Below, piece after piece: positions 33,215 through 40,482 of a stretch of 59,437 bases of DNA. The DNA comes from a bacterium (GTDB lineage: Bacteria; UBA10199; 2-02-FULL-44-16; JAAZCA01): the NCBI GenBank assembly GCA_041648665.1, contig JBAZOP010000006.1, positions 1 through 59,437 of the forward strand. The letters run 5' to 3'. How positions within the stretch are numbered: the stretch's first letter is position 1; each line of letters opens with the position of its first letter. Under the pieces are notes generated by a model. The model did no database searches and was not told the origin of the DNA. It saw only the letters and a list, made by a program, of their open reading frames with translations. Made by a program: the position numbers and the translations under genes.

Positions 33215-33499
33215 ATGGAAAAGGGCAGAACGGCGGAGGATGTCCGCAAGGCGGAGGCTCTTCTCAAGAAGCACGGCATCGCAAGCATCGAACGGCGCTA
33301 CAAGGGTGATGACGATTGGGAGAAGATCACCGTGGAGGAGTTCATCCGCAGGACCGAATGGGCCAACTACTACAAGCCCGGAACGGCTGCGGAGGCTCTC
33401 GTTGCGGACGGGGCGATCATGACGCCGTGGGCTTTCTTCTGCGCGATGCGAGCGGACGGATTGAAGTGGTTGCCGAGCGGCAAAGGAGGCGCGTCATGA
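33215..33499 (+). CDS. Hypothetical early protein
   Basis: 94 residues, basic N-terminal helix (EDVRKAEALLKKHG), then KITVEEFIRRTEWANYY. Unknown family. Heads the copy-G cassette. Confidence 0.6.
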   Translation: MEKGRTAEDVRKAEALLKKHGIASIERRYKGDDDWEKITVEEFIRRTEWANYYKPGTAAEALVADGAIMTPWAFFCAMRADGLKWLPSGKGGAS

Positions 33500-33729
33500 G
33501 AGCGACAAGGCGCGAGATGTTCCAGCACGATCTGCGCTTGATGATCGCGGCGGCAAACGTCTCAATCGAGCAGAAGCGAGGGCGGCTGCGGGAGGAGTGG
33601 GGAGAGGTTCGCGACTGGCCCGAGTCGGAAAAGAAGAGGCTCCGTGACTTGATCGAGTATCGAAGGAAGCAAGCCGAGCGGCTACGGCGGTCGGTTCGCG
33701 CCACGATGAAGGAGGAGGGAACGAAATGA
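33496..33729 (+). CDS. Small basic helical protein
   Basis: 77 residues, ATGA overlap. Very Arg/Lys-rich and helical throughout, possibly nucleic-acid binding. Unknown. Confidence 0.55.
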   Translation: MRATRREMFQHDLRLMIAAANVSIEQKRGRLREEWGEVRDWPESEKKRLRDLIEYRRKQAERLRRSVRATMKEEGTK

Positions 33730-33983
33730 AGAGGAGCGAGAGCGGCGGCTACACCTCGGGGGAGTTGGGCGGAGCGCATCGGTGCTTCGGGTGCGGCGAG
33801 ATGGTCCCGGATCCCATGTGGTATCGCGGAGGCTGGTACGATGAGGTCTGCCTCGACGCGAGGGTGAAGAAGGATCGCGAGCGGGAACGGCGCGCGCTGG
33901 TCAGGGACGCGGCAAGAGCGTCAGAGCTTTTCGGAGACGATGCGTGCGAAGCGTTCGCGACATCGGCTCGGGCGAGGAGATGA
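33726..33983 (+). CDS. Small zinc-finger-like protein
   Basis: 85 residues. CFGCGEMV and a later VCLD give three cysteines near a GGWYDEVC segment, as in short zinc ribbons, followed by a charged helix. Confidence 0.6.
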   Translation: MKRSESGGYTSGELGGAHRCFGCGEMVPDPMWYRGGWYDEVCLDARVKKDRERERRALVRDAARASELFGDDACEAFATSARARR

Positions 33984-33987
33984 AACG

Positions 33988-34299
33988 ATGGATGAATACT
34001 TCAAAGGTCTGGCGAAGAATCTGCTCAGGGCGACGGACGGGTGCCGAGATGACATGCACGATCCAGACGTGCAGGGCGTATCGGCGAGGGTGGTTGGGGA
34101 TCGGCTCAACAACGCGCATGGCGAGGAGGTTGACCCCGAGCGGATCGCGGCTGGTCAGCAGGAGCTTGTTGTCCTGCTCTACAGGGACGGGAGTGGAAGC
34201 GCTTGCTACTACGTGCCGCAGTTTCGGTTCAACCTCTCATCGTTGATCGCCTTGGCGAGAGCGGGAGCGGCGCACATGCTCAAGGAGGAGCCGAGATGA
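33988..34299 (+). CDS. Hypothetical protein
   Basis: 103 residues from ATG 33988 with AGGAGA upstream. Helical start and a beta section near RIAAGQQELVVLLYRDGSG. No family recognised. Confidence 0.6.
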   Translation: MDEYFKGLAKNLLRATDGCRDDMHDPDVQGVSARVVGDRLNNAHGEEVDPERIAAGQQELVVLLYRDGSGSACYYVPQFRFNLSSLIALARAGAAHMLKEEPR

Positions 34300-34451
34300 C
34301 GGCGCTTGGCTTCCTTCTGAGGACGGGGAGACTGCCCCGTCAGGACGATCTGGAACGGGTGAACTGTCGGAAGGCCGGGCAAGGCGGTCACACTCAGTGC
34401 GGGTGGTGCAAGAAGCACAACGGGCCGCGTTTCCGGTGCGGCTGTAAATGA
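34296..34451 (+). CDS. Small Cys-rich protein
   Basis: 51 residues, ATGA overlap. Four clustered cysteines near the end (CGWCKKHNGPRFRCGC) form a probable zinc knuckle. Last gene before the ssb leader. Confidence 0.6.
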   Translation: MTALGFLLRTGRLPRQDDLERVNCRKAGQGGHTQCGWCKKHNGPRFRCGCK

Positions 34452-34651
34452 CTCGACGCGGGGAGGCGCAAGACTGGGACACTTCCCCACGCGAGGCGAA
34501 TGCCAGAAAGGAGGAACGGGATATGACACTCCCCGAGTAAAGCGGGGAGCGCTTGCGGCACCTCGGAGCCGGACTGCAAGCGCGGGCGGAGAGCCTCCGA
34601 GCCGTATGGCTCGGGACATAAGCGCGAGGAGCGCAAGAAGGGGAGGCATCT
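34452..34651 (+). promoter_or_regulatory. Structured ssb leader with possible pseudoknot
   Basis: 200 bases with no long ORF. A long stem (34452-34463 with 34484-34495, one bulge, one mismatch) is followed by GAATGCC, like the early leaders. Next comes hairpin CTCCCCG/CGGGGAG (34529-34535 with 34543-34549). Then GCGCTTGC (34549-34556) pairs with GCAAGCGC (34576-34583), while CTCGGAG (34562-34568) pairs with CTCCGAG (34595-34601). These two stems interleave, the arrangement of a pseudoknot. A third stem GAGCC-GTAT-GGCTC (34599-34612) competes with the second. The ssb ribosome site follows. Confidence 0.65.
34523..34540 (+). CDS. Five-codon leader ORF (MTLPE)
   Basis: ATG 34523 stands 8 bases after AAGGAGG (34508-34514), one of the best ribosome sites in the window. 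It stops at TAA 34538-34540, which lies in the loop of the CTCCCCG/CGGGGAG hairpin. A translating ribosome would melt this hairpin and could change the fold downstream. Confidence 0.5.
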   Translation: MTLPE

Positions 34652-35116
34652 ATGGACAATCTCAACTCGATTCTCGTGGAGGGGGACCTGACCAATGATC
34701 CTGAACTGAGCTACACGGGAAAGGGAACGGCGGTCTGCGGCTTCGCGGTCGCGGTCACCCGGTTCTACAAGCAGGACGATCAGCTACAGAAGGAGGTCTC
34801 ATTCTTCGAGGTCACCTCCTTCGCTCGGCTCGCCGAGGTCTGCGGCGAGTACCTCAAGAAAGGCCGTGGGGTGCGCGTGGTCGGACGGCTCAAGCAGGAC
34901 AGGTGGACCGACACGGAAGGAAAGCCCAAGAGCAAGGTTGTCATCGTCGCGGAGCGCGTCGAGTTCAAGCCTCGTTTGAAGTCCGGCGATGATGTTCCCG
35001 AGACTCCCGAATCAATCCAAGAGAAGGTCATCAACCTCATCAATATTCTCGTGGATTGGATCGGGGGAACCCACGAGGAAGTCAGAAACGATTCCACGGA
35101 GGAGGCCGGGCTGTGA
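34652..35116 (+). CDS. ssb: Single-stranded DNA-binding protein (SSB)
   Basis: 154 residues. The OB fold runs from MDNLNSILVEGDLTNDPEL to about 110, with the typical VSFFEVTSFARLAEVCGEYL and RGVRVVGRLKQDRW segments. It coats single-stranded DNA during replication and recombination. The C terminus lacks the usual acidic tip ending in Phe; instead the last about 27 residues are shared with the next protein through an 81-bp DNA duplication. Preceded by an elaborate leader RNA. Confidence 0.92.
   Translation: MDNLNSILVEGDLTNDPELSYTGKGTAVCGFAVAVTRFYKQDDQLQKEVSFFEVTSFARLAEVCGEYLKKGRGVRVVGRLKQDRWTDTEGKPKSKVVIVAERVEFKPRLKSGDDVPETPESIQEKVINLINILVDWIGGTHEEVRNDSTEEAGL
35025..35105 (+). repeat. 81-bp direct repeat, copy 1 (ssb 3' end)
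   Basis: Matches 35261-35341 at 79 of 81 positions (differences at 35044 and 35057), 236 bases apart, and read in the same relative frame in both genes. A recent duplication. Confidence 0.95.
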
Positions 35117-35352
35117 GCACGACCATCGGCAACTATCGGTCGATGGACTTGGGACCCGGGAAAGACAGGATGATGGTGACTGCCTTCTCGGGCGGGGATA
35201 TCGGGAGAGCCGGGGTGCAGTTCACTATCGGGGAGAAGTACTGCGCCCTGAGGCAGCATCAGGTCATCAACCTCATCAAGATTCTCGTGGATCGGATCGG
35301 GGGAACCCACGAGGAAGTCAGAAACGATTCCACGGAGGAGGATGGGACATGA
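35113..35352 (+). CDS. Hypothetical protein sharing its C terminus with SSB
   Basis: 79 residues from GTG 35113, overlapping the ssb stop. The first 48 residues (GPGKDRMMVTAFSGGDIG onward) are unique; the last about 27 are near-identical to the SSB tail. A shared tail could bind a common partner or let the two proteins associate. Family not recognised. Confidence 0.65.
   Translation: MSTTIGNYRSMDLGPGKDRMMVTAFSGGDIGRAGVQFTIGEKYCALRQHQVINLIKILVDRIGGTHEEVRNDSTEEDGT
35261..35341 (+). repeat. 81-bp direct repeat, copy 2
   Basis: Second copy of the ssb 3'-end segment; see 35025. The two base differences change Asn to Lys and Trp to Arg. Confidence 0.95.
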
Positions 35353-35561
35353 CGAAGGCCAAGCAAAAGGAGTTCATTCGTGGTCTGGTCGCGAGAGTCA
35401 CGGCAAGGATGATCGCGGATATCAACATCCAAAAGCTCCCGGACAATTGGAACGAAACGGCGCTGAGATTCTTTGTCGCTGACAGATTTCGCCGGGCGCA
35501 AATACACGTCGCGCAAAAGAGGGAATGGGAGGAGGAGATGAAAGAAGCGTTCGGAATCTGA
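35349..35561 (+). CDS. Small hypothetical protein
   Basis: 70 residues, ATGA overlap. Helical and basic, with EFIRGLVARVTARMIADI. Ends the ssb operon; a terminator-like hairpin follows. Confidence 0.6.
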   Translation: MTKAKQKEFIRGLVARVTARMIADINIQKLPDNWNETALRFFVADRFRRAQIHVAQKREWEEEMKEAFGI

Positions 35562-35581
35562 GAGAGCGCGAGTGGCGTCAC

Positions 35582-35611
35582 GGAGCGGGTGCAATTCCCG
35601 CTCCTCTCTTT
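35582..35611 (+). terminator. Terminator-like hairpin after the ssb operon
   Basis: GGAGCGGG (35582-35589) pairs with CCCGCTCC (35597-35604), loop TGCAATT, followed by TCTCTTT. The loop resembles that of leader stem 2. A second hairpin GCCCGGC-GTT-GCCGGGC follows at 35613-35629, ahead of the next gene's AAGGAGGG. Confidence 0.65.
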
Positions 35612-35663
35612 CGCCCGGCGTTGCCGGGCAGTTCTCAAGTCATTCTCTTTCAAGGAGGGTTGC

Positions 35664-36698
35664 ATGAAAGGCAACTACGAGACTCTCACCGCCCTGGCCG
35701 CGCGTATCGAAGAGGTCGAGCGGTCGAAGCAGGATTACCTCGTGCACACCCGCGCCATGGAAATGGACGGGGACAACACGCTGGTGATCACACCGAACGG
35801 ACACACCGAGAGCTTCGGCATTGGCGAGGTCGCGCATTCGCAGATCGCGGCTCGGCTCGCGATTCCGAAAGCGTACTACGACCGGATGCCGCAGGTGCCC
35901 GGGCTTCGAGCCTACACGGTCAACGCGTGGCTCGGGGCGCAGAACGAAAAGCGGCTGGTGCGGACGCTGGACGGGAACGCGAGGGCATACCTGTCGGACA
36001 GCTTCAAGCCGTACGACAACTTCGATGTTCTCTCGGCGCTCCTCCCGACGCTCAAGGAGCACACCAACCTCAAGGTGTGGGCGCAAGCGCTGACGGAGAA
36101 ACGGATGTACCTCCAAGTGCTGTTCCCGAACATCGCGGGCGAGGTGAAGCCGGGCGTGCTCGTGGCGGCTGGCCTCGTGATCTCCAACAGCGAGGTCGGG
36201 TGCGGAGCGGTGGACGTTCGGAGCTTCCTGCTCAACTACGTCTGCTCCAACGGAGCGGTCGCGGAGAGCCTGCTCAACAAGTACCACGTTGGGCGGCGGG
36301 TGGAGGATGCCGACTACGGCATATTCCGCAGCGACACGGTCGAGGCCGATGTCAAAGCGTTCCAACTCAAGCTCCGCGATATCGTCTCCACGGCGCTCGA
36401 TGAGGCGCGCTTCCAGAAGAAGCTGGCGCAGATGAAGGGGGCGGCGGAGGATCGGATCAACGATCCTGTGAAGCTCATCGAGAAGGTCACGCGGCGGTTC
36501 GGACTGAGCGAGGCGGAGGGCACCAAGGTCATGAACAACCTCATCACGGGCGGCGATCCGACGCGGTGGGGACTGTCGAACGCGATCACGGCTCTGGCCC
36601 ACGAGATCGAATCCCCGGACCGGCAGTACGACGCCGAGTCCACGGGGTGGGACGTGGTCGCGCTCTCGCCGAGCGAGTGGGAGGTGCTGAACAACTAA
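35664..36698 (+). CDS. DUF932 phage/plasmid-like protein
   Basis: 344 residues behind AAGGAGGG. Matches DUF932 (TIGR03299-like) in HSQIAARLAIPKAYYDRM, ARAYLSDSFKPYDN, AGLVISNSEVGCGA and WGLSNAITALAHE. Members are common on phages and plasmids near recombination genes; biochemical role is not established. A terminator follows. Confidence 0.85.
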   Translation: MKGNYETLTALAARIEEVERSKQDYLVHTRAMEMDGDNTLVITPNGHTESFGIGEVAHSQIAARLAIPKAYYDRMPQVPGLRAYTVNAWLGAQNEKRLVRTLDGNARAYLSDSFKPYDNFDVLSALLPTLKEHTNLKVWAQALTEKRMYLQVLFPNIAGEVKPGVLVAAGLVISNSEVGCGAVDVRSFLLNYVCSNGAVAESLLNKYHVGRRVEDADYGIFRSDTVEADVKAFQLKLRDIVSTALDEARFQKKLAQMKGAAEDRINDPVKLIEKVTRRFGLSEAEGTKVMNNLITGGDPTRWGLSNAITALAHEIESPDRQYDAESTGWDVVALSPSEWEVLNN

Positions 36699-36709
36699 CA
36701 ACGGCGGTG

Positions 36710-36742
36710 CGGCCCGGGGAATCTCTCCGGGCCGTTTCTCTT
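36710..36742 (+). terminator. Rho-independent terminator
   Basis: CGGCCCGG (36710-36717) pairs with CCGGGCCG (36727-36734), followed by TTTCTCTT. Lies 12 bases after the DUF932 stop. Confidence 0.75.
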
Positions 36743-36764
36743 CGGTGTCCAGAAGGAGGGACGA

Positions 36765-37928
36765 ATGAAGAAGAATGGTCAAACGGTCGAGCGCGTGGAG
36801 TTGCCTCTCTCCAAGAACTACGTAGGCTCGTGGGGCACGTGGGAGGCGGCGCGCGAACTGATCCAGAACGCTCTGGACGGGGAGAAGGTGAGCGAGGACA
36901 CAGTCTTGTCCAGAGCGCGCATCAAGTACCACGCCAAGACGCGGACCCTCGTGGTGTCCAACGAGAACACGGTGCTGTCGAGGCGCACGCTGGTACTCGG
37001 GCACAGCAAGAAGGCGCCGGGGAGCATCGGGCAGTATGGCGAGGGGTACAAGCTCGCGCTCCTCGTGCTGCTGCGCGGCGGCAAAAGCGTCCAGATATGC
37101 AACGGGAGCGAGACGTGGGTGCCGTACATTTCCCACAGCCGGACTTTCGACTGCGATGTCTTGACCCTCGAAATCCAGAAAGACGTGCGGTGGGCGATTG
37201 ATCAGACGTTCGCCATTGCCGTCTCGGGAATCACCCCGGCGGAGTGGCAGGAGATTCGGAGGAACACCCGGCGGCTCCAACGTCCGCAGCACGAGGCTCA
37301 CACCAGCCAAGGATTCCTCCTCTCGGGGGAGGGAGAGGAGCGGAGGGTGTACGTGGGAGGCCTGTATGTCTGCACGATGCAGGAGAAGGATCGAACCTAC
37401 GGGTACGATCTGAATCCGGATGTCGTGCGCGTGGATCGGGACCGGCGCATGGTCTGGTCGTGGGAGGTGAATTGGGCCACCGCCAAGATGTTCCAAGAAC
37501 TGCGCGAGGAGGAGAACAAGGTTGTCGAGATGATGAAGCGCGAGGCTCCCGAGGTTGCTTCGCTGTTCGAGGTTGGCAACCCGACCGGGGAGGGGGAGTG
37601 GGCGCAGCGGATCGCCGACAAAGCATTTTTCCGTTTCCGCGAGGAGCACCCCGGAGCGCTTCCCGCTCGCAACGAATCCCACCGCGAGACTCTCGTGAGA
37701 GAGTACGGGAACGCGGAGGTGGTCGTGGTCGGGGAGCCGATGTCGAAAGCGTGCGAGATGTCGAACGGATGGGACTCGTACATCGAGCAGTTCATCGCGC
37801 GCAAGCGGCAGACTCCCGCGACGTTCCTCAAGGTGTGGCTGGACCGCCACTCCGATCAGATCAGCCCTCACCTCGCGGCGCTGTTCGAGGATGAGGTGAT
37901 CTCGGAAGCGCAAGGATGGCGCGCGTGA
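36765..37928 (+). CDS. GHKL-type ATPase domain protein
   Basis: 387 residues. The N-terminal half carries GHKL ATP-site motifs: E31-LIQ-N35-AL-D38 (N box) and GSIGQYGEGYKLA (86-98, G box/lid), as in Hsp90, MutL, MORC and histidine kinases. The C-terminal half is not recognised. No kinase or topoisomerase partner lies nearby. A stand-alone phage GHKL protein could remodel nucleoprotein or counter host defence; this is inference. Confidence 0.75.
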   Translation: MKKNGQTVERVELPLSKNYVGSWGTWEAARELIQNALDGEKVSEDTVLSRARIKYHAKTRTLVVSNENTVLSRRTLVLGHSKKAPGSIGQYGEGYKLALLVLLRGGKSVQICNGSETWVPYISHSRTFDCDVLTLEIQKDVRWAIDQTFAIAVSGITPAEWQEIRRNTRRLQRPQHEAHTSQGFLLSGEGEERRVYVGGLYVCTMQEKDRTYGYDLNPDVVRVDRDRRMVWSWEVNWATAKMFQELREEENKVVEMMKREAPEVASLFEVGNPTGEGEWAQRIADKAFFRFREEHPGALPARNESHRETLVREYGNAEVVVVGEPMSKACEMSNGWDSYIEQFIARKRQTPATFLKVWLDRHSDQISPHLAALFEDEVISEAQGWRA

Positions 37929-38125
37929 AGATCGACATTGTGCCCGGAGCGGAACCGGGCACTTACACCCTCATTGTTGACGGAGCTCCAAGAGTGTCAT
38001 CGGAGAGCATGACGGTGTGCGACAACATAAAGGCGGCGCTGCTTGGTCCCACGGGGTGCACCGAGGCGAGGGAGGTGGCTGACGTTATCCGGAAGCATCT
38101 GCCCCGTTCGATATGGGCGGGGTGA
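37916..38125 (+). CDS. Small hypothetical protein
   Basis: 69 residues, starting 13 bases inside the GHKL gene. Beta hairpin (VKIDIVPGAEPGTYTLIVDG), then a helix. Unknown function. Confidence 0.55.
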   Translation: MARVKIDIVPGAEPGTYTLIVDGAPRVSSESMTVCDNIKAALLGPTGCTEAREVADVIRKHLPRSIWAG

Positions 38126-38138
38126 AAGGAGGGGGGCG

Positions 38139-38699
38139 GTGGAAAAGGTCGATCTGCCGGAAGGCTCGAAGGGGCCGTGGCGCATCGAGAGGTTCACAAC
38201 GGACCGTCAGGATTGGTCGGCGCTGAAAGCCCGTCGAGCCGTTCCTATCGGGGAAACGTTCACGCGGCTCTTTCGCGGGCAGACGCTGGTGATGTCCGAT
38301 ACACCGGCAGAGCTTGAGGATTTCCGAGCGGCTTTGCACATGGCGCGTGGGCACTGCCTGATCAACGGACTCGGGTTGGGAGCGGTGCTCAAGGCGGTCC
38401 TGCTTCGGCCGGAGGTGACAGCGGTCACGGTGGTGGAGATATCGCAGGACTTGATCGACTTGGTCGGTCAGCACTACACCTCCGATCCGCGCGTCAGGAT
38501 CGTGTGCGCGGATGCCTTCAAGTACAAGCCACCGAAGGGCGAGCGGTATCAGATGGTGTGGCACGACATATGGGACGACATCTGTTCCGACAATCTCGAA
38601 GGGATGACGCGGCTGCACCGCAAGTACGCGAGGCGCTGCGACTGGCAAGAGTCGTGGTGCCGTTACGAGTGCAGGGCCGCGAGGCGGCGGGGGATTTGA
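38139..38699 (+). CDS. SAM-dependent methyltransferase-fold protein, spermidine-synthase-like
   Basis: 186 residues from GTG 38139 behind AAAGGAGGGG. The class I Rossmann motif GLGLGAV (77-83), acidic VVE (98-100) and VRIVCADAFKY match spermidine-synthase-like methyltransferases common in phages. No NPPY or PC catalytic motif, so it is not an ordinary DNA base methylase. Substrate unknown. Confidence 0.75.
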   Translation: MEKVDLPEGSKGPWRIERFTTDRQDWSALKARRAVPIGETFTRLFRGQTLVMSDTPAELEDFRAALHMARGHCLINGLGLGAVLKAVLLRPEVTAVTVVEISQDLIDLVGQHYTSDPRVRIVCADAFKYKPPKGERYQMVWHDIWDDICSDNLEGMTRLHRKYARRCDWQESWCRYECRAARRRGI

Positions 38700-38706
38700 G
38701 AAGCGC

Positions 38707-38735
38707 TTTACTTTCCCGGTGAAGTAATTTATAAT
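38707..38735 (+). promoter_or_regulatory. Strong sigma-70 promoter with internal inverted repeat
   Basis: TTTACT (38707-38712), 17-base spacer, perfect TATAAT (38730-38735). TTACTT (38708-38713) and AAGTAA (38722-38727) form an inverted repeat across the -35 and spacer, a likely operator. Drives the erf block. Confidence 0.8.
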
Positions 38736-38751
38736 GGAAGGGCAAAAAGAA

Positions 38752-38845
38752 CGGAGCCGATGCAGAAGGAGAGTTCAGATCATCGGCTCCGGGTGATCGG
38801 GGATCATCGCGTGCGGCGGCTTACGATGCCCCTACTGTCAGTAGG
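38752..38845 (+). promoter_or_regulatory. erf leader: long hairpin, second hairpin, 15-bp palindrome
   Basis: CGGAGCCGATG (38752-38762) pairs perfectly with CATCGGCTCCG (38781-38791); its loop holds GAAGGAGAG, the usual ribosome-site sequence here, but no start codon follows. GGTGATC/GATCATC forms a second hairpin (38792-38808). CCTACTG-T-CAGTAGG (38831-38845) is a perfect palindrome, either operator or hairpin. No ORF found. Confidence 0.7.
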
Positions 38846-38885
38846 ATACGCGTGACCCCACCCGAGAGTCAAGAGGAGAGATCGC

Positions 38886-39797
38886 ATGGAGAAAACCGAT
38901 CAAGAGAAACGGGAGCGCAACCTGTTCGCTCCGCCGGAGGAGGAGAGCGAGGCTGCGGCGGAGGAGGTTATCGAGCGGGGGCCAACTGGTGGCATCCTCA
39001 TCGTCTCGAAGATAGTTGCCATCATGGGGCGGCTCGGGGCGATGAGAAAGACGGAGCGGAACAAGGATCAGGGGTACATGTTCTGGGGCATCGAGGCGCT
39101 GCTGAAGAAGCTCAGCAAGGAGATGGCAGCAGAGAGGATCGTGGTTTTGCAGGATGCCCTTTCTTCGACCAAGGAGGATCGCGCTTACAAGAGCGGAGGC
39201 ACAGGCATCCGCGTGTCGGTCAAGATGCGGTACACGATGGTCTGCGCCGAGGACGGATCGACGCTGAGGATGAGCGCCTACGGGGAGGCAATCGACAGTT
39301 CGGACAAGGCCACCAACAAGGCGGAGACCGCAGCATTCAAGAACGCTCTCAAGCGGCTATTCCTCATCGAGACCGAACCGCAAAGCACCGATCCAGACCA
39401 CGGCTCTCCGGAGGCCGGTGAGCGGCAGCAGCAGGGGAGGAACCAGCAGCGCGCCCAGCAGCAGCCACCGCGCGAGAAGGAAGCACCGTTGCCCGAGGAC
39501 AACGCTGCCGTGTACGGAGCGCTTATGGTGCTCCTGAACGACACGGAGATTTCACCCGACAAGAGGCGCATTCCTCTGTTCGACGGGACAGAGCGGATCG
39601 CGCTCAAGCGTCAGGCCGATACCGAAAAGCGCAACCTCCAAGCGCTCAACTCCTTCTATCAGGACACCAAGGCAAAGGCCGACATGCGGCGCAAGGACGC
39701 GAAGGAGCACGGGCGCGTCGTGTATCTCGGGGAGGCGGTGCTCTCGGCAGGACCGGCCGCGCAACCTCCGAGCGTTTCGGCGGAGGAGAGAAAGTGA
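38886..39797 (+). CDS. erf: Erf-family single-strand annealing protein
   Basis: 303 residues behind AGAGGAGAG. The Erf core (about 35-160) ends in the diagnostic AIDSSDKATNKAETAAFKNA. It promotes RecA-independent annealing of complementary strands, for example to circularise the genome. A Gln-rich linker (about 180-200) separates a C-terminal charged region. The downstream nuclease (40479) is a likely partner. Confidence 0.85.
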   Translation: MEKTDQEKRERNLFAPPEEESEAAAEEVIERGPTGGILIVSKIVAIMGRLGAMRKTERNKDQGYMFWGIEALLKKLSKEMAAERIVVLQDALSSTKEDRAYKSGGTGIRVSVKMRYTMVCAEDGSTLRMSAYGEAIDSSDKATNKAETAAFKNALKRLFLIETEPQSTDPDHGSPEAGERQQQGRNQQRAQQQPPREKEAPLPEDNAAVYGALMVLLNDTEISPDKRRIPLFDGTERIALKRQADTEKRNLQALNSFYQDTKAKADMRRKDAKEHGRVVYLGEAVLSAGPAAQPPSVSAEERK

Positions 39798-40051
39798 GAC
39801 GCAAGAGGTTGCCGAAAGAGCGGTACATGGTCCGCGCGTTCGAGCTTTTCAATCCGCTCAGCGTCAAGGTCTCCATCGAGGAGATACCACCGAGCCTTGA
39901 GCACATAACGGCCGGGCGAGCGCTCCTCGCGGAGAGGGTGCTCAAGAAGGTCACGTTTGAAGTGATCTGCTCGCCGAGCGCAGAAGCGTTCGAGGCGGTG
40001 AAGCTGCGAATACTTCCGTCAAGGAAGGCGAACAAAAGGAGGAGAGCGTGA
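39794..40051 (+). CDS. Small basic protein
   Basis: 85 residues, GTG start with overlap. Basic at both ends. Between erf and the nuclease, so perhaps recombination-linked. No family recognised. Confidence 0.55.
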   Translation: MRRKRLPKERYMVRAFELFNPLSVKVSIEEIPPSLEHITAGRALLAERVLKKVTFEVICSPSAEAFEAVKLRILPSRKANKRRRA

Positions 40052-40482
40052 ATCTGATCACCGTGACATTCGGGAAAGGGCGGATGGACCCGACGAATCC
40101 GAACGACGAGCAGCTGGCCTTCCAGTTCAAGGGATTGCCGGAGGGAACGCGGTCTCTGTTTGTGGAGAGGGTGCAAGCCATCGAGAAGTTCACCGATGGA
40201 ATCCGCATCGAGGACACTCCGCTGGACATCGCGCGTAAGCTCCTCGCGGTAAAAGAGGGAGCCTACCTGTACTCTGTGGACAAGGAGCACCTCCGCTCTC
40301 TGGTCAACTTCCTCGAAGGCGAGGAGCCGACGCAGGGGATCATGCGGCTCCGTCACGCGCTGATCTATCTGGAAACGAGAATCCGGCGCAACAAGCAGGA
40401 TATCGAGGACGCTCAAGCGGAGATCGCGAGAGTCAAGGCTCTGATCGCCGAGGCGGTCAAGCAGAAAGGAGAGGAGACATGA
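40048..40482 (+). CDS. Hypothetical protein of the recombination block
   Basis: 144 residues, GTG start with overlap. A beta-rich N terminus, then a long coiled coil (LETRIRRNKQDIEDAQAEI). Unknown family. Confidence 0.6.
   Translation: MNLITVTFGKGRMDPTNPNDEQLAFQFKGLPEGTRSLFVERVQAIEKFTDGIRIEDTPLDIARKLLAVKEGAYLYSVDKEHLRSLVNFLEGEEPTQGIMRLRHALIYLETRIRRNKQDIEDAQAEIARVKALIAEAVKQKGEET

Noticed and set aside
35640..37913. 757-codon open frame on the - strand
   Set aside because: It is the antisense shadow of the DUF932 and GHKL genes; GC-rich codons leave few stops. The product is Arg/Pro/His-rich without recognisable domains, and has no ribosome site.
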